64,000 bases of DNA from assembly GCA_949130485.1 (NCBI GenBank), contig OX422198.1:5735417-5799416 (forward strand). The letters are read 5' to 3'. The DNA is from Agelas oroides (Eukaryota; Porifera; Demospongiae; Agelasida; Agelasidae). The notes under the pieces were generated by a model, which saw nothing but the letters and a program-made list of their open reading frames with translations, searched no databases and was not told the origin of the DNA. Shown piece by piece: positions 36,601-48,696 of the stretch (positions are counted from its first letter, which is position 1; each line of letters begins with the position of its first letter). The translations under genes were made by a program, and so were the position numbers.

Positions 36601-39600
36601 TCCCCCTCTCTCTCTTTCTGTTTCCATCTGGAGGAACCTGGGAATGCAGTTAGCCCTTTCTGTAGTCTCTGTTTACAAAAAATTAAAGAATGGAGCAACT
36701 TTACTATATTGTCCTCCCCCCTCCCCTCCCCCTTCCACCCCCTAACGCACAGCTACAGAGCAGTAGGTGTGGTAGACGCACCCCCAGCAAAAACCTTTGA
36801 ATATATCATTCCTGGTCCTAGAAGATTAAAATGGGACAAGACTATAAAAGTATGTGAGTTTAGGGAATTTTTGGGCAGTGTTCAAGTATTCTATCTGCAG
36901 ATGAGAGCCTCGTATAGTTTTGTGCTTTGTATAACTGTAATTTTGTTCTGCATTACAAGTGCCAGATTAGCTCTATGTGCACACTAGCCACAGCAGTGGT
37001 TAAACAAAAATTGCATATTCTCATATTTACCAAATTTAAGTACCTTCATGTTAAGATAGCTAGTTTGGCCACTGTAACCCCTGTGTCACCGTAGGTTCAA
37101 TTCAAATGTTTGACCCCATGCGATCGCCGTGGATTAGCTCTCAACAGTAGCTTGTTCCCAGTCCAGTCCTTCTCACCATCAGCTTTTGATAGCTTGCAAT
37201 AGCCTCGTTCCCAGTCCTTCCCAGCATCCAGTTTTTGATTGTGGGATGGCCTGGGAACGAGGCTAAGCTTACAGTATGCAAAGGCTGAAGGCTGGCAATG
37301 AGACTTGCGTACACTTGTACTTACAAGGACTCTCCCAACCATGGTAATGATCTAATGATCTGTGTGTGTTTTTCTTCTCACTTTTGTAGTGGTCAGAAGT
37401 TGTGAAAGAAGTTAATGAGGTAAGCATTAGGCTTCAGTACTGTCTGGAACAAGGAGCTTGCATGCACAATAGGTATTGTTAGGACCAAACCATACGTGTA
37501 TAGTGGCATTATTGTTGCGCCAGGGAAATTTTTGTCAAACCTAATAGTGTAGTATTGGGGTAAAAGTTATTTTCATCAATAAATCATTGCTGAAAACCCG
37601 CCCACAACTTATGGTGCTTGGAACTAATGTATGATTTCTGGATGTGTTTTTACTGATAGACCTTAGCTACACACTGGTAAACCTAATAGTGTAGTATTGG
37701 GGTAAAAGAAATAAATACTGGATGGCATGTATGTTTGGAAAGCAACAAATGCACATAAATTCAACCAGCAAGAAGGCTATCACATTATGGAGAAGGAAGT
37801 TGAGTTCACCTTGACTCAGAACCTGATTGAATTTCTCTAGTGATGGAGGCGAGAGATAATTAAGTCTGAGTGAAGACTTCTCTACATGGAATTGTAGTCT
37901 TTCAGTGGGGCAGGGCAACTCGTGAAAAATTCAGCCTGGGAACAAGATTAGGATTTAACAAGATTTCTGAAAGATACGATAAAGAACAATCTGTTAAAGA
38001 TTTGGTCTCTGAAGACAAGTCATTCCTAGACAGTGAAGGACAAACACAATACCAGTAATAAGAAGAGTATATGAAATTGCCATACATGGTCCTCATCCCC
38101 CTCCTTAGAATACAGTGGTGCATCGCACATTGATAAACAGTGCAGCGAAAGGTTTGATATCTTCACGGGAGTACTTGGACCTTGTGACACACTACCGTGA
38201 CTATGAAGGAGGACTGTATTTCACATGTGGTAAGCACGAGTGCATTTTACGGAAGCTAGTAAGATTGGATTAAACTCCCACACTGTGTATCATGTTGAAT
38301 GAAATTTGAATACTGTACAGAAATTGCTCTAATGCTCATTCCTAATTAGCCAGTGAAGGATATTATATAGTGCGCCTCACCAAATAGCACCATGTTGACG
38401 ATAAGTTATGTCTGGAATCTGAGATTGCTTGTACTCATTCCCATGTGGTCTCATTCCCAAGTCCCTCAGGGTCATTCCCAAGTCTTACAGTCTCATTCCC
38501 AAGTCTTACAGTCTCATTTCCAAGTCTTACAGTCTCATTCCCAAGTCTTACAGTCTCATTCCCATGTGGGTCACCCAGTCTCATTCCCAGTCTCATTCTC
38601 ATGTGGGTCACCCAGTCTCATTCCCAATCTCATTCTCATGTGGGTCACCCAGTCTCATTCCCAGTCTCATTCTCATGTGGGTCACCCGGTCTCATTTCCA
38701 GTCTCATTCTCATGTGGGTCACCCAGTCTCATTCCCAGTCTCATTCTCATGTGGGTCACCCGGTCTCATTTCCAGTCTCATTCTCATGTGGGTCACCCAG
38801 TCTCATTCCCAGTCTCATTCTCATGTGGGTCACCCAGTCTCATTCCCAGTCTCATTCTCATGTGGGTCACCCAGTCTCATTCCCAATCATTCTCATGTGG
38901 GTCACCCAGTCTCATTCCCAGTCTCATTCTCATGTGGGTCACCCACTTTCATTCCCAGTCTCATTCTCATGTGGGTCACCCACTCTCATTCCATGAGGAT
39001 CCTCTTGCTTGAGCATATCAGGAAATCAGTGGCCATTACATCTAAATAGCATAACAGCATCTTTTGGCCTCTGCAGGTACTGGTATAGACTACAACTATC
39101 CAGAAGACCCCAAGCTTGTCCGTGGAATGAACTACCCAAGTGGAGTACTGTGCTTCCCAGTGGACGGGTAAGCCAATCATATATTTATTGCCATGTTATA
39201 CTCTTAAATAGTAGTCAAACTGCTATGCTAGCAGGGTAGCAATATCTTTACACTACCCATGAGCATGAAATGTCATAGTGAATACAAGATGGATCTGGAG
39301 TGCGGGGAGGGGGGGGGGGGGGGTAGAGCGAGTCCTTTGTTCCTCTCCAACTTGTAGAGTTCTTCTGGCCACCAGTGTTTCAGATAAAATGCTAACCTCC
39401 CCTACGAGCAAATTGGAAGAGTATTACCATACCCAGATTTAGGGGAGTGTCTTGGAACTGATGAACAAGATAGGACAAGAAACCAGGCCAAGCCAATGAC
39501 TTACCACATTTCTTTCTTTCCTGGTTTGGGAAACAAGCATGCAGTCCTCCCATGAAGTACATTCTGCACAGTGTGTGCGGTATAAACCTTGGCTTGCCCA

Positions 39601-40275
39601 AGGGTTGTGGTTCAGTGGTAGCCTTGTTCCCAGGCCTTCCCACCGTCCAGTTTTTGATCACTTGCAGTATGTAAGAACAGTGGTAGCCTTGTTCCCAGGC
39701 CTTCCCACCGTCCAGTTTTTGATCACTTGCAGTATGTAAGGACAGTGGTAGCCTTGTTCCCAGGCCTTCCCACCGTCCAGTTTTTGATCACTTGCAGTAT
39801 GTAAGGACAGTGGTAGCCTTATTCCCAGGCCTTCCCACCGTCCAGTTTTTGATCACTTGCAGTATGTAAGGACAGTGGGAAGGCCTGTGAACAAGGCTAG
39901 TTCATTGGTTATTCATGCATTATTGTGTATATAGCCAGAGCTCTTTCTTATAGTAGAGCATCTCATGTCAGGGAACCAGGAAAGTAATAAAATAGCCCCA
40001 TTCTCAGGCCTTCCATCATCCAGTTCTTGCATACTATAAATTATCAAACCTGGACTGTGGAAAGGCCCGGGAAGCAAGGGTAGGCAAGACTAATGACATC
40101 TTTCCGTCTGCGTTACTATAGGCAACCGGACAAGACAAAGGTGGTGTACATTATACAGACTGATCTCAAGGGCAGGCTTCCTATCAAACTCATTGAGTCT
40201 GTCCTCCCTTCAAATCAACTCACCTTCTTTAGTAGTGTTAGAAAAGCAATAAAGGATGGAATTCCTGACAAATGA
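33693..40275 (+). CDS. STARD5-like START-domain lipid-transfer protein, complete, 7 exons
   Basis: Exons 33693-33788, 35548-35597, 36753-36849, 37390-37419, 38109-38229, 39077-39167, 40122-40275; all GT-AG, phases agree. The product is 212 aa (human STARD5 is 213), essentially one START domain with no signal peptide or membrane segment, so cytosolic. START proteins bind a single sterol, bile acid or phospholipid in a hydrophobic tunnel. Family-typical stretches: YRAVGVVDAPPAKTFEYI and GPRRLKWDKTIK in the first half; ISSREYLDLVTHYRDYEG centrally; RGMNYPSGVLCFPV and VVYIIQTDLKGRLP before the C-terminal helix (SSVRKAIKDGI). Length and lack of other domains favour the STARD4/5/6 group; STARD5 versus STARD6 is not decided here. 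Introns hold a 322-bp transposon, several foldback elements and a large minisatellite. Confidence 0.9.
34176..34497. mobile_element. 322-bp terminal-inverted-repeat element, copy 2
   Basis: Inverted relative to copy 1 at 26,844-27,165. Flanked by TTA on both sides (...attta/tta TGCGCC ... GGTGCA tta), a likely 3-bp target duplication as made by PIF/Harbinger-type transposases. Lies in the first intron of the STARD5-like gene. Confidence 0.9.
34960..35400. repeat. Degenerate tandem repeat
   Basis: About four diverged copies of a unit of roughly 100-120 bp with 'ggataggccatttcaatgta', 'tttgtactggcaaa' and 'ggtgctggtgaggtgtg'. Confidence 0.6.
35836..35924. mobile_element. Perfect-arm foldback element, CTCGTTCCCAG family
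   Basis: Arms of about 41 bp, tagcctcgttcccaggccac ... tcccagattttatctc, repeated exactly in inverse after a loop of about six bases. The most intact palindrome in the window. Confidence 0.85.
37195..37266. mobile_element. Foldback element, CTCGTTCCCAG family
   Basis: atagcctcgttcccagtcct ... ccagtttttgat, then gatggcctgggaacgaggct. Inner right arm partly deleted. Confidence 0.7.
38441..38999. repeat. Compound minisatellite (21-bp and 37-bp units)
   Basis: Five copies of 'gtctcattcccaagtcttac' (21 bp), then about a dozen copies of a 37-bp unit containing 'ctcattctcatgtgggtcac'. Both contain the CATTCCCA core of the foldback family. Open frames across it (up to 206 codons) are artefacts. Fifth intron of the STARD5-like gene. 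Confidence 0.95.
39616..39902. repeat. Foldback element with tandemly amplified left arm
   Basis: Four direct copies of a unit of about 66 bp (tagccttgttcccaggcctt ... ccgtccagtttttgatcact ... gcagtatgtaaggacag) are followed by one short right arm (gtgggaaggcctgtgaacaa ggctag). The left half of a palindromic element has been multiplied. Confidence 0.88.
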
Positions 40276-40796
40276 ACTTCAGTGTTTTCCACCTCTACAC
40301 GTACATCAGTCACAAGTCATGTGACCGTCACATGACTACACAACTCTTTCTGTCAGATGTATTCCTACACTATATCATGATTCAAATTTATATCACAGTC
40401 ATCAGTATTTATTGTACTATACATGTACAGTTCATATTTTTGTCAGAGCTTTCTTCCGCTTGGAAGCCTTGAATTTTGGCAAAAGGTAAAATTCTTGTTT
40501 GATGGATCGCTGTCATGGTTCTGCACTTCTGAGATCAAGTGTGGTCCCCTCTCAACTCTGTCCACCATGAACTCTGCCAACTCTTCGTCACAAGACCACA
40601 CACTGCAGTAGCCAGGTAGTGTGGGAGTGGGTTCTAATTATAGGAAAAAATATTCAAATAACCACTGCAATAGCCAGGTAGTATGGGAGTGGGTTCTAAT
40701 TATGGGAAAAAATATATTCAAATAACCACTGCAATAGCCAGGTAGTATGGGAGTTATGGGAAAAAATATATTCAAGTAACCAGCGACGCATGCAAT

Positions 40797-41115
40797 TAGT
40801 CTCGTCCCCAGACCCCACCCTCTCACAAGGAGAAACGGTCTGGTGAACCAAGTCGAATTTCTTGGGCTAGCGCGCGCTTTTGCGACGATGTAACCTAGCA
40901 ACGATCAAAACATTTTGTGGCCAACCCGCTCAAAAAAGGTACGGATACTCGAATTGAGATGAACAAATTTTACTGTTGTAAGGGAAGTGCTACGTAATAA
41001 TTACTGATCTCGCAACCTCATTGGACACTTTTGGGAAATAAGCCCAAGAAATTCGACTTCGTTCACCAGACCATTTCTCGCCGGGAGGCGCGCATGGGCG
41101 GGGCACGAGACTAGC
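40797..41115. mobile_element. Long foldback element
   Basis: Outer ends ttagtctcgtccccagaccc and (inverted) tagtctcgtgccccgcccat; inner arms ggtctggtgaaccaagtcga ... tttcttgggct against agcccaagaaattcgacttc ... gttcaccagacc, about 150 bp apart. Confidence 0.75.
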
Positions 41116-41222
41116 ATGCAATGGTGAGCATACATGTACAAGTACAGTGTGCTACAAAATGAACCTCATTCCGAAGCCAATTTTTGTAGCAGGCCTGGGA
41201 ACAAAGTTACTGTAAATTTGCA

Positions 41223-41317
41223 TTCTTACTGTCTAGCCTCATTCCCAGGCCTTCAATCACAGCTAACGGGGTAGAACTGCGTTAGCTGTGATCAAAGGCC
41301 TGGGAACAAGGCTTCCC
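41223..41317. mobile_element. Foldback element, CTCGTTCCCAG family
   Basis: Arms agcctcattcccaggccttc / atcacagctaacg and cgttagctgtgatcaaaggc / ctgggaacaaggct, loop gggtagaactg. Confidence 0.8.
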
Positions 41318-41557
41318 TACACCAAACATTAACATAATACATTGATCAGTTGTTTAGGTTTGACTATTAGCGGACCACCCTGGTCTTTGACTGCCATTAG
41401 GAAAGTTTGATCATAGATTTAAGCTCAATTTCAACATACAGTGTGCACATGTTGGACTCTAATGTATAGTTACTGTGCGTGAGCAGTAGCCTTGTTCCCA
41501 GCCTCTCACACTCACGCTTTCATTGCTTACATGAGCAGCACAATACGTAGGTGATAC

Positions 41558-42694
41558 CTCTGGGTGTTGGAGAACAGGCTCTTGCTTCCTCCCTCTCCAA
41601 CTCCTTCTGAAGCCTCAGCTCAACATCCTTCTTTTGCTTCCAGGACCTGTAGGTCTCCTGTACACGCTGCTTTGCCTCCTCTCTCTCGGCTGACTTCAAT
41701 CTGTTTACTTCTTTCTCAATCAGCTTCTCCTTTTTCAGCAGCTCATCTTCCTCATGCTTCTTTCTCAGCCATCTCTGATAGGCCAGCTTGCCTGTCATCC
41801 TTCGCTGCTCTTGCCTTTCCAACTCTAGCTGTAAAGCCTTTTGTGTTGCTCTACGCCTCTCCTGAGGTGGAGAAAAGAAATATCCTATTGCGTGACTTGT
41901 GTCTCCTCTATGAGTTATATTTTCAGTGCTTCAAACGTCTCCCCTCAGTTAAAAATGAAGACCTGTTTGTGAGGACAAATTGAAAGCCAGTACATGTAGT
42001 CACTGGGAATCAACTGGAGCATTCAGTACCACCTGTGCAGTATCATATCGATTGTGAGGGCTGGTGGTTGCTTGGTGGTCATGGCTAGAACACAAGCAAC
42101 TCAAGTCAGGAGCCCGGGGTTTCATTTCTGGCGACTGTTAGCTTCTCACTTTCTGCCATTTGTGACATAGCATTACTGTGGAACGGAAAGGGTCTGGCTT
42201 GCGAGACTAACATCAGACTTGTCTTTATACTTTTCTGTGCCTAGCACAGTCATTCATCAGTGATGGTGTCTAATTAACCCGTATAGTATATTTAGCTATC
42301 ATGGCACTGAAAATTCAGAAATTGTTTGTACCAGGCTTTGCTGCTCCACTGTGGGTAAAGTAAACTTTTGAACTTCTGTGTGATGTTAGGTTGCAGTGCG
42401 ATCCATAGTAACAAACTGAGTGAACACGGTTTTATTTTTGTGCTACTTCAGTATCTAAGCTGGTGAGCAAGAACAAGCAGCAGGAATGGGATTTAGACCA
42501 CATGAAATATGAAACCAAAGTAATTGTGCACACTGACTTACTGTCTGTTCGTCTTTCTTCTTCTCTAACCAAGCCTCAAAGGCTACCTTGTTCCGCTCCA
42601 GTTTCTGCAGATACTCTTTCTCCTCCTCACTCATCTGTTGAACAGTCCTCTTTCTAGTGTAAGGATGCTTCTTCCTCTTTGGAGCAGCAGACAT
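41558..42694 (-). CDS. Coiled-coil protein with repeated W-x-x-K-K helices (3' end unresolved)
   Basis: Exon A 42694-42542 (ATG, 51 codons, donor gtaagt) joins in phase to exon B 41861-41558 (101 codons plus one base, donor gtatca). Upstream, a probable untranslated exon ends at 42,858 (CAG|gtgaga) and splices to an acceptor near 42,714. The protein is very basic at the start (MSAAPKRKKHPYTRKR) and then almost all charged helix, with three spaced motifs FEAWLEKKKDEQ, YQRWLRKKHEED and YRSWKQKKDVE. This spacing of a tryptophan followed by lysines resembles CCDC34, CCDC181 and MAP9-type ciliary/microtubule coiled coils; I cannot choose between them. The last exon is not settled: an open stretch at 40,443-40,602 has a good acceptor, but its best frame does not match the phase. 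Divergent from the PDZ gene. Confidence 0.72.
42023..42140 (+). mobile_element. tRNA-derived SINE copy
   Basis: cagtaccacctgtgcagtat, gattgtgagggctggtggtt, a decayed A-box, then caggagcccggggtttcatt. Lies in the coiled-coil gene's intron, opposite strand. Confidence 0.7.
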
Positions 42695-42858
42695 TGCATG
42701 GGTTATATAGTGCTCTACAGAATGCAAGGGTTGTATGTGATTTTGTAATCCACCAGTGCATGCACAGTTATACAAACACACACAAATTCAACCCTTACAA
42801 CACACAGCAACGGGAGAGATGAGGAGCGGGAGGAGAAGAAGAAGGTTGTAATCTCACC

Positions 42859-43015
42859 TGTCAGTCTCAGAGTTAGGTTTCTTTGTCAGTCAACTATTTC
42901 TGCAGACACATGTACTCGTGATTGTGTATACATACATTAACAAAAAAAGGGGTGGGGCTCGTAAAGTGGGTGTTTACAATTATTCGCAGAGAAGTCTTGT
43001 GTCTAATTGTGCGCG
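42859..43015. promoter_or_regulatory. Divergent promoter region, coiled-coil / PDZ scaffold genes
   Basis: About 150 bp separate the 5' splice site of the coiled-coil gene's probable untranslated exon and the PDZ start codon, so both promoters must overlap. No TATA box is obvious. Confidence 0.5.
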
Positions 43016-46000
43016 ATGCCAATTGGGAGAAAAGACGCCGAGCGGGGTCTGGAACTCCTCTGGGAGTTCAGGAGCAAAACAGACGACCCCATCCAGCGAT
43101 CAGCCTACGAGCAAGCAATCGCCAGCCTCCACGCTTTTCTTACCGACGTCCTTCCAGCCAGCCAGCCGTGCGTCAGGGCTAAGGTGAAAGACGGGTTTGT
43201 GGAGCTACACCCAACGCAAGAAGCGCCGGTCCAAGTGGTTGAGCTCAAATGCGTTGAGAACGAGAAGATCGGGCTGTGTCTGGACCGCGTGAACGGCTGG
43301 GGCGCCGACGAGGTTAGCTCCATCGTAATCAGCCTGGTGAAGCGGGGGAGCGTCGCTGCTAGAGACAGCACCCTGCAGAGGGGCGATCAAGTGCTAGAAG
43401 TAAATGGCCACTCGCTGGCACAAGTCTCATTGGACAGAGCAAGGTACATCCCTCCCCCCCCCTCCTCCCCGTTTCCCTCTCTCTTCTCCCACCCTCTCTC
43501 TCCCCCCTTTTCCCCCTTCCTCCCCTTCTCCCACCATTTTGTGTACTTGTAGTACTTTTCATGGTGCACAGCAGGAGCCTCTTGTGTGCAAGCGAGAGAA
43601 AATAGACAATTCACATTGAAGCAAGTAAATTAAACTTTTCTTTCTACCTTCCCTTTCTTCATTCCATGCAGGTGGCTCATGGACAGTGCTGAGAGGTCCA
43701 AAAGAGTCTGTCTGGCAATCATCCCCTCAGGGTTGATCGAGGGACTGAAGCACTCAGTGTCCAGGATGGATCTACTTGAAGAAGCTGAGACGAGCCCAGT
43801 GCATCGCTCTCGGAGTATGGAACAGCTGCTCGAGGCAACGAAACCCCTGCCCAATGGTAGACTGGAGAGTACTGCGCAACCATCCAATTTCGCTCAGAGA
43901 CGAAGATCAGACCATGCTACCAAAATCAGGGGTTCTGCTCGATTGTCCCGGTCCTCCCTCCATGACCACCCTCTCTATGCCCCCTCCATTGGAAGCAGGA
44001 GGGAGTCCAACCAGAGTCTAGTGTCCAGCACGGTGGAGACAGCTGCACATATTGCAAGGAGCAGCATGAGATCTTTTAGCAGTCATCGAGGTGGTGCTTT
44101 TAAGGTATGCCACTTACATCTTGCCTATGGAAGTGTTTTTTTTTTTTTTACCAAGATCAAGAATCTCAAATCACCCTTGATCGCCCTGTTTGAAGTTTTG
44201 ATTGCTTCATGAAGTCTGTCTGGCTCCTCCCTTGAGGCCGAAACTGATTTTAGTCAAGCCTTGTTATAAAGCTGCTTTAGAACTCTTGCCTCACCTTGGA
44301 GTAAAGAGATTTAGATGTTTTGAGATGAAACAGAGGAAAGTGAATTAGCTGAAATAATTTACAGCAGACAAAGTGGTGTGCCACAACTCTATATAGTATC
44401 TGAGAAAATTTGTTGATTTAATTGGTGACTCAGAGTTCATCCTAGTCCAGTCCCGTGATCAGCTGTTGAAAAGTAAATTGATTGCTTGATTCCACAACTG
44501 CTTCTACAGGCTAGTTGTAAGTGACTACCACTGTCAAATTGGTGACAGAAAGCCTCTTTTCCATTACACTTCTGTTTTGTTTTGAATTGGGTACTTTAAT
44601 TAGTCAACCTTGCCTGCTCTATGTTTCAATATGATGAAAAGCCACAGATGACAATTTTTGAAATTCATTTTCATTTTGTTGTACAGAAGCGCAAGGTACG
44701 CAAGATGCACATCATGAAGGGAGCCAGTGGTCTAGGTCTGAGGATTGTCGGGGGAAAGGGGTCCAAGTACGGAGACATGGGTGTCTTTGTCCGTGACCTT
44801 GAGGAGGGAGGAGCGGCACACAAGTATGTGAGACCATGTCCCCACGTTAGGCCACGTAGTCTAATTCTTCTATCTGCCTTAGAAACAGATGTACCAACCT
44901 TTGCATGCTGATAACACCATCACAACACTGCACCACTTTAGTGTTACCATGGCTACACCATAGCATTGTGTTGGTGTTACCATGGTGACACCACAGCATC
45001 ATGTTAGTATCACCATATGGAAACACTACATAACAATGACATCATATTGTCATGAAAATATCATGTTGTGACATAATTGCATCATTAGTCAATGGGCCAC
45101 TGTACAGGGATGGTCGTCTGAAGCCGGGTGACGAGCTGCTGATGGTGGACGGAAAGAGCCTGGTGGGCCTCAGCCACAGCGAGGCGGTGGCAGTACTCAA
45201 GTCAACTCAGCAGCTTGTGCAGCTGGTGGTCGCAACAGAGGTGAGGCAGCCGTTAGCAACAAGAAGTAATTTGTTTGATCAGCCTTTATCTAGAAGAGTT
45301 ATAGCTATGTGATTACCTGAGCATGCATGCAGAAGCTGGTGGTTATGTACAAGGTATAGTTATCATATGTAATCATGCAGCTGTGGGGATGCATGGAGTT
45401 TTTCATGGACATCCCCAAGGCAAATGCTCCACAAATAAAGAAGAGTTATAGTCTTTCATCTATACCTTATCTGGCAGTATCCACTGGCCGTGATTCGTTT
45501 TGAAACAAGCAAACGAGGGCTGTTCCCCTTTCACTATGGACCACCGTGGCAGTCCGTATGATTGCATCATCCATATTGCTACCTTGGACACTAATTACTT
45601 GCTTCTAACATCCTTGAGCCTCATGCTTGAGAATTTCAGTATTCTAGTTCACTTAATTTCAGCTACAACTACATTCCCATGGTTACGTGCACACAGGGGG
45701 AAAGTTAAATGGCCTTTTCTTCGCACACAGATGGTGGATGATCAGAGTGTAGCCAGCTCTCTGCAGTCCATTCCAGACAAGCTGGCAGCCCAAGGAGGGC
45801 GGTTTGGCATTTCCAAACAGCTTTGGGTTCCAACTAGCCCTCTCTCTATGGTCTCCCCTCCCGCCCTGGACCACCCCTCCCACATGCTTCAGGAAAGTGA
45901 GATGAAAATGAACGCCATGTCACCAGAGATGCCTTCACTACAGAGGAAGAAATTTGAGAAGGAGGAAGGGGAGGAGGGGGGTCGACAAGATCAAGTAAAG

Positions 46001-48205
46001 AAGTGGGGTAAGCTTGAAAATCTGGCCATTCTTGAAGAACAGCTGCCATCAACGGAGATGCTACCATTGGTGGAAATCACACCCACTGCCACTGACAATA
46101 ACACAATGACAACCGAAACTGAGTTTGGTGGTCTCTCAACGCAGCTGACGAACGCAAGCAACCAAACTGAGCCCGGTGGCAGCTATAACCCTTCCTCATC
46201 CCTCCACTCAACAGAGACTCAGCTACCAATGAAGTCAGGCCCCTCGGAGGGACCGTTGATCAAAGAGAGCGACAATCTTGAGGTTGTGGGGATGGTGACA
46301 CAATGGGGAAGACTGTCTTCCTCAAATATCCGCCCTGTACCCCCAGAGCCCAAACTGAAAAGCATTGTGTACGTGAAGTCAGAGGGAAAGAGCCTGGGAT
46401 TCACCATCTGTGGGGGGAAGGGAAGCAAGTGTGGTGATATTGGGATTTACGTCCGCAGCATCCAGCCTGGGGGGATTGCTGCCAAAGATGGAAGGCTGAG
46501 GGAAGGAGATGAGCTCCTGGAGGTGAACGGCAAGTCTCTTGCTGGATGCACGCACAAGAAAGCAGCCAACATCATCAAAGTAAGTGTGCTGTGCTGTTGC
46601 TATGCAGTTGCTATGCAGTTGCTATGCAGTTGCTAGGCACTTACCATGCAGTTGCTATGCAATTGTGATTGTAGTTACTAATAGGTAGATCCCATGCGGT
46701 TAATGTTTGTTTGTAAGGTTTTTAACTATTACGAAGTGGTCAAGTCACGAGTAGCACTGTATGTCCAATAAAAATATCCAACATACTTAGTAAACCATTG
46801 TCCCTGTCCTTGTTAACTGACTAATGAGCTCTCAGACCCTCCATGAGTCTCAATAATGTGGGGAAAAATTTGCTACCATGGTGATAGCTATACTAAATGC
46901 AGCTCAAATCTTTGTGAAGCATAATGTCCCCCCCCCCCCCCCCCCCCCCTCCCACACACACACACATAACCCCTATAGGGTCTGAAGACAGAGATAGTGA
47001 CTCTTCAAGTCTGCAGTGGCCCAGGGAAACTTGTCCTTCCCATCAAACGCTCCCCCTCTGTCAAGGGTACCACAGTGGAAGTCATCTTGTACAAAGGTGT
47101 GTGATATCATAGTGTAGTATGTACTGTGTTGTCATCTAGCTGTGTATGTGAGGTCTCCACAGAGGAGGGAGCTAGGGTTACCTTCCTAGAACTTATGATC
47201 TTCACGGGACACCAGTTTGATTGGCAATAACTTGCATGAGTAGTGAGGTAACGTGAACCAGAGTCGTCTAGCCGATGATCTTATGCCCTGGTAGCTGGAA
47301 CAGATATCATACTTGGAAGTATCTAACAGGGAAAACATCAGGATAGAAATATTCACACGGGCTCTCAATCAGGCATGCATTATCATACCATATATGGCAG
47401 GCATCATACCATGATATGACATGGTAAAAGCTACTAGAGACCGTTCATTATGTGGGCACATATCTACACAGTTAATGATACAGTAGTATATGGCAGTGGG
47501 TATCATACCAGCTAGCATACCTGAAATTGTCAGCTATGGCTTATGGGTTTGTAACCAGGGTATTATCACATGGTTGGGTCCTTGACTCCATAATGTTTGA
47601 GTGGGTTTTGAATGTGCTAGACGTGAGGTATGGCTAGCCTCGTACCAAGGCTCTTTCCTGCATGTGAAATAAGACAATGAGCCTAGGTACGAGGCTAAGG
47701 TGTGATAGAGTACGAGAAAGACTCTCAACTAGACAGCTCAGGTGGCTGCCAGGTGTGTGACTGAGGCATTTCAGTACCACCTGTGCAGTACATATAGAGG
47801 ATTGTGAGGGCTGGTGATTGTCCGGTTGTCGTAGCTCAGTGGTAATGTACTAGCTGCACAAACCAGGTGTCCTGGGTTTGATTCGGCCTTTTCGCTTTCC
47901 TTTCGCCTCAAAACATCTAAAAATCTCTTTATTCTGACGTGAGGCAATTCAGAGCCCCCTTCATACCCCTTCATAGGTGTGTACTTCTACATTGATCTCG
48001 CTACTGGTGCAGGTACCCCACACACCCTTCCTCTATTCCACCCCATTCCCCCTCCACCCCCACTCCCTGAATCCCTTCAATCTCTCTCCTCTGTCCCACT
48101 CTCCATTCCCTCACCCTCACCCCTCCCTTCTCCCACACACTCACCAGTACACAAGATACCGCTATGTACCTTCAAATATATGTCTGTGGTTAGACTTTAC
48201 TGCCC

Positions 48206-48236
<31 letters not shown>

Positions 48237-48662
48237 ACAAACACCTCCCTCATGCACACAGAATCTGGTGAAGAGTTAGGCATGGAGCTGGAGGAAGTGA
48301 GGAGTGACTCACAAGATCAATGTGCAGTGTTCATCAGGAGCATCGTCCCTGGGTCACCTGCCCACCGCTCTGAAGCACTACAGTAAGACCATCATCAAAC
48401 CATCTTGACTCTTTACTGTCATAGCTACATAAAAACTGCACAACTGAGTATGTCATAAATATCAAGGATTTCATTTGGCCATGGGAGGGGGGGGGGGGAG
48501 AGGGGGATGCAAGAACCGCCCCCTCTAAGCAAAATGTGTACATTTCAAGTGCAGGTCGGGTACAAGGATAGAGTTGTTCTTTAACACGTAATTTTAACCT
48601 CCATGCACCTTGACAATTTGAAGTCATTTTTGCTAGCAAGAAAGGAATTTTACTCACATCAC

Positions 48663-48696
<34 letters not shown>

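Noticed and set aside
38392..39049. 206-codon frames
   Set aside because: Translation of the 21- and 37-bp minisatellite in an intron of the STARD5-like gene.
40246..40256. AATAAA inside the STARD5-like last exon as a poly(A) signal
   Set aside because: It lies upstream of the stop codon within the reading frame (AKAIKDG region), so it cannot be the normal 3' end.
40443..40602. Last exon of the coiled-coil gene
   Set aside because: It has a good acceptor and a 50-codon frame (DEELAEFMVDRVERG...), but that frame needs two carried bases while the preceding exon supplies one; the matching frame stops early. Left out pending cDNA.
45500..45730. Coding extension upstream of PDZ exon 5
   Set aside because: The open frame continues upstream, but a clear acceptor (cacacag) precedes ATGGTGGATGATC and the exon 4 donor joins it in phase.
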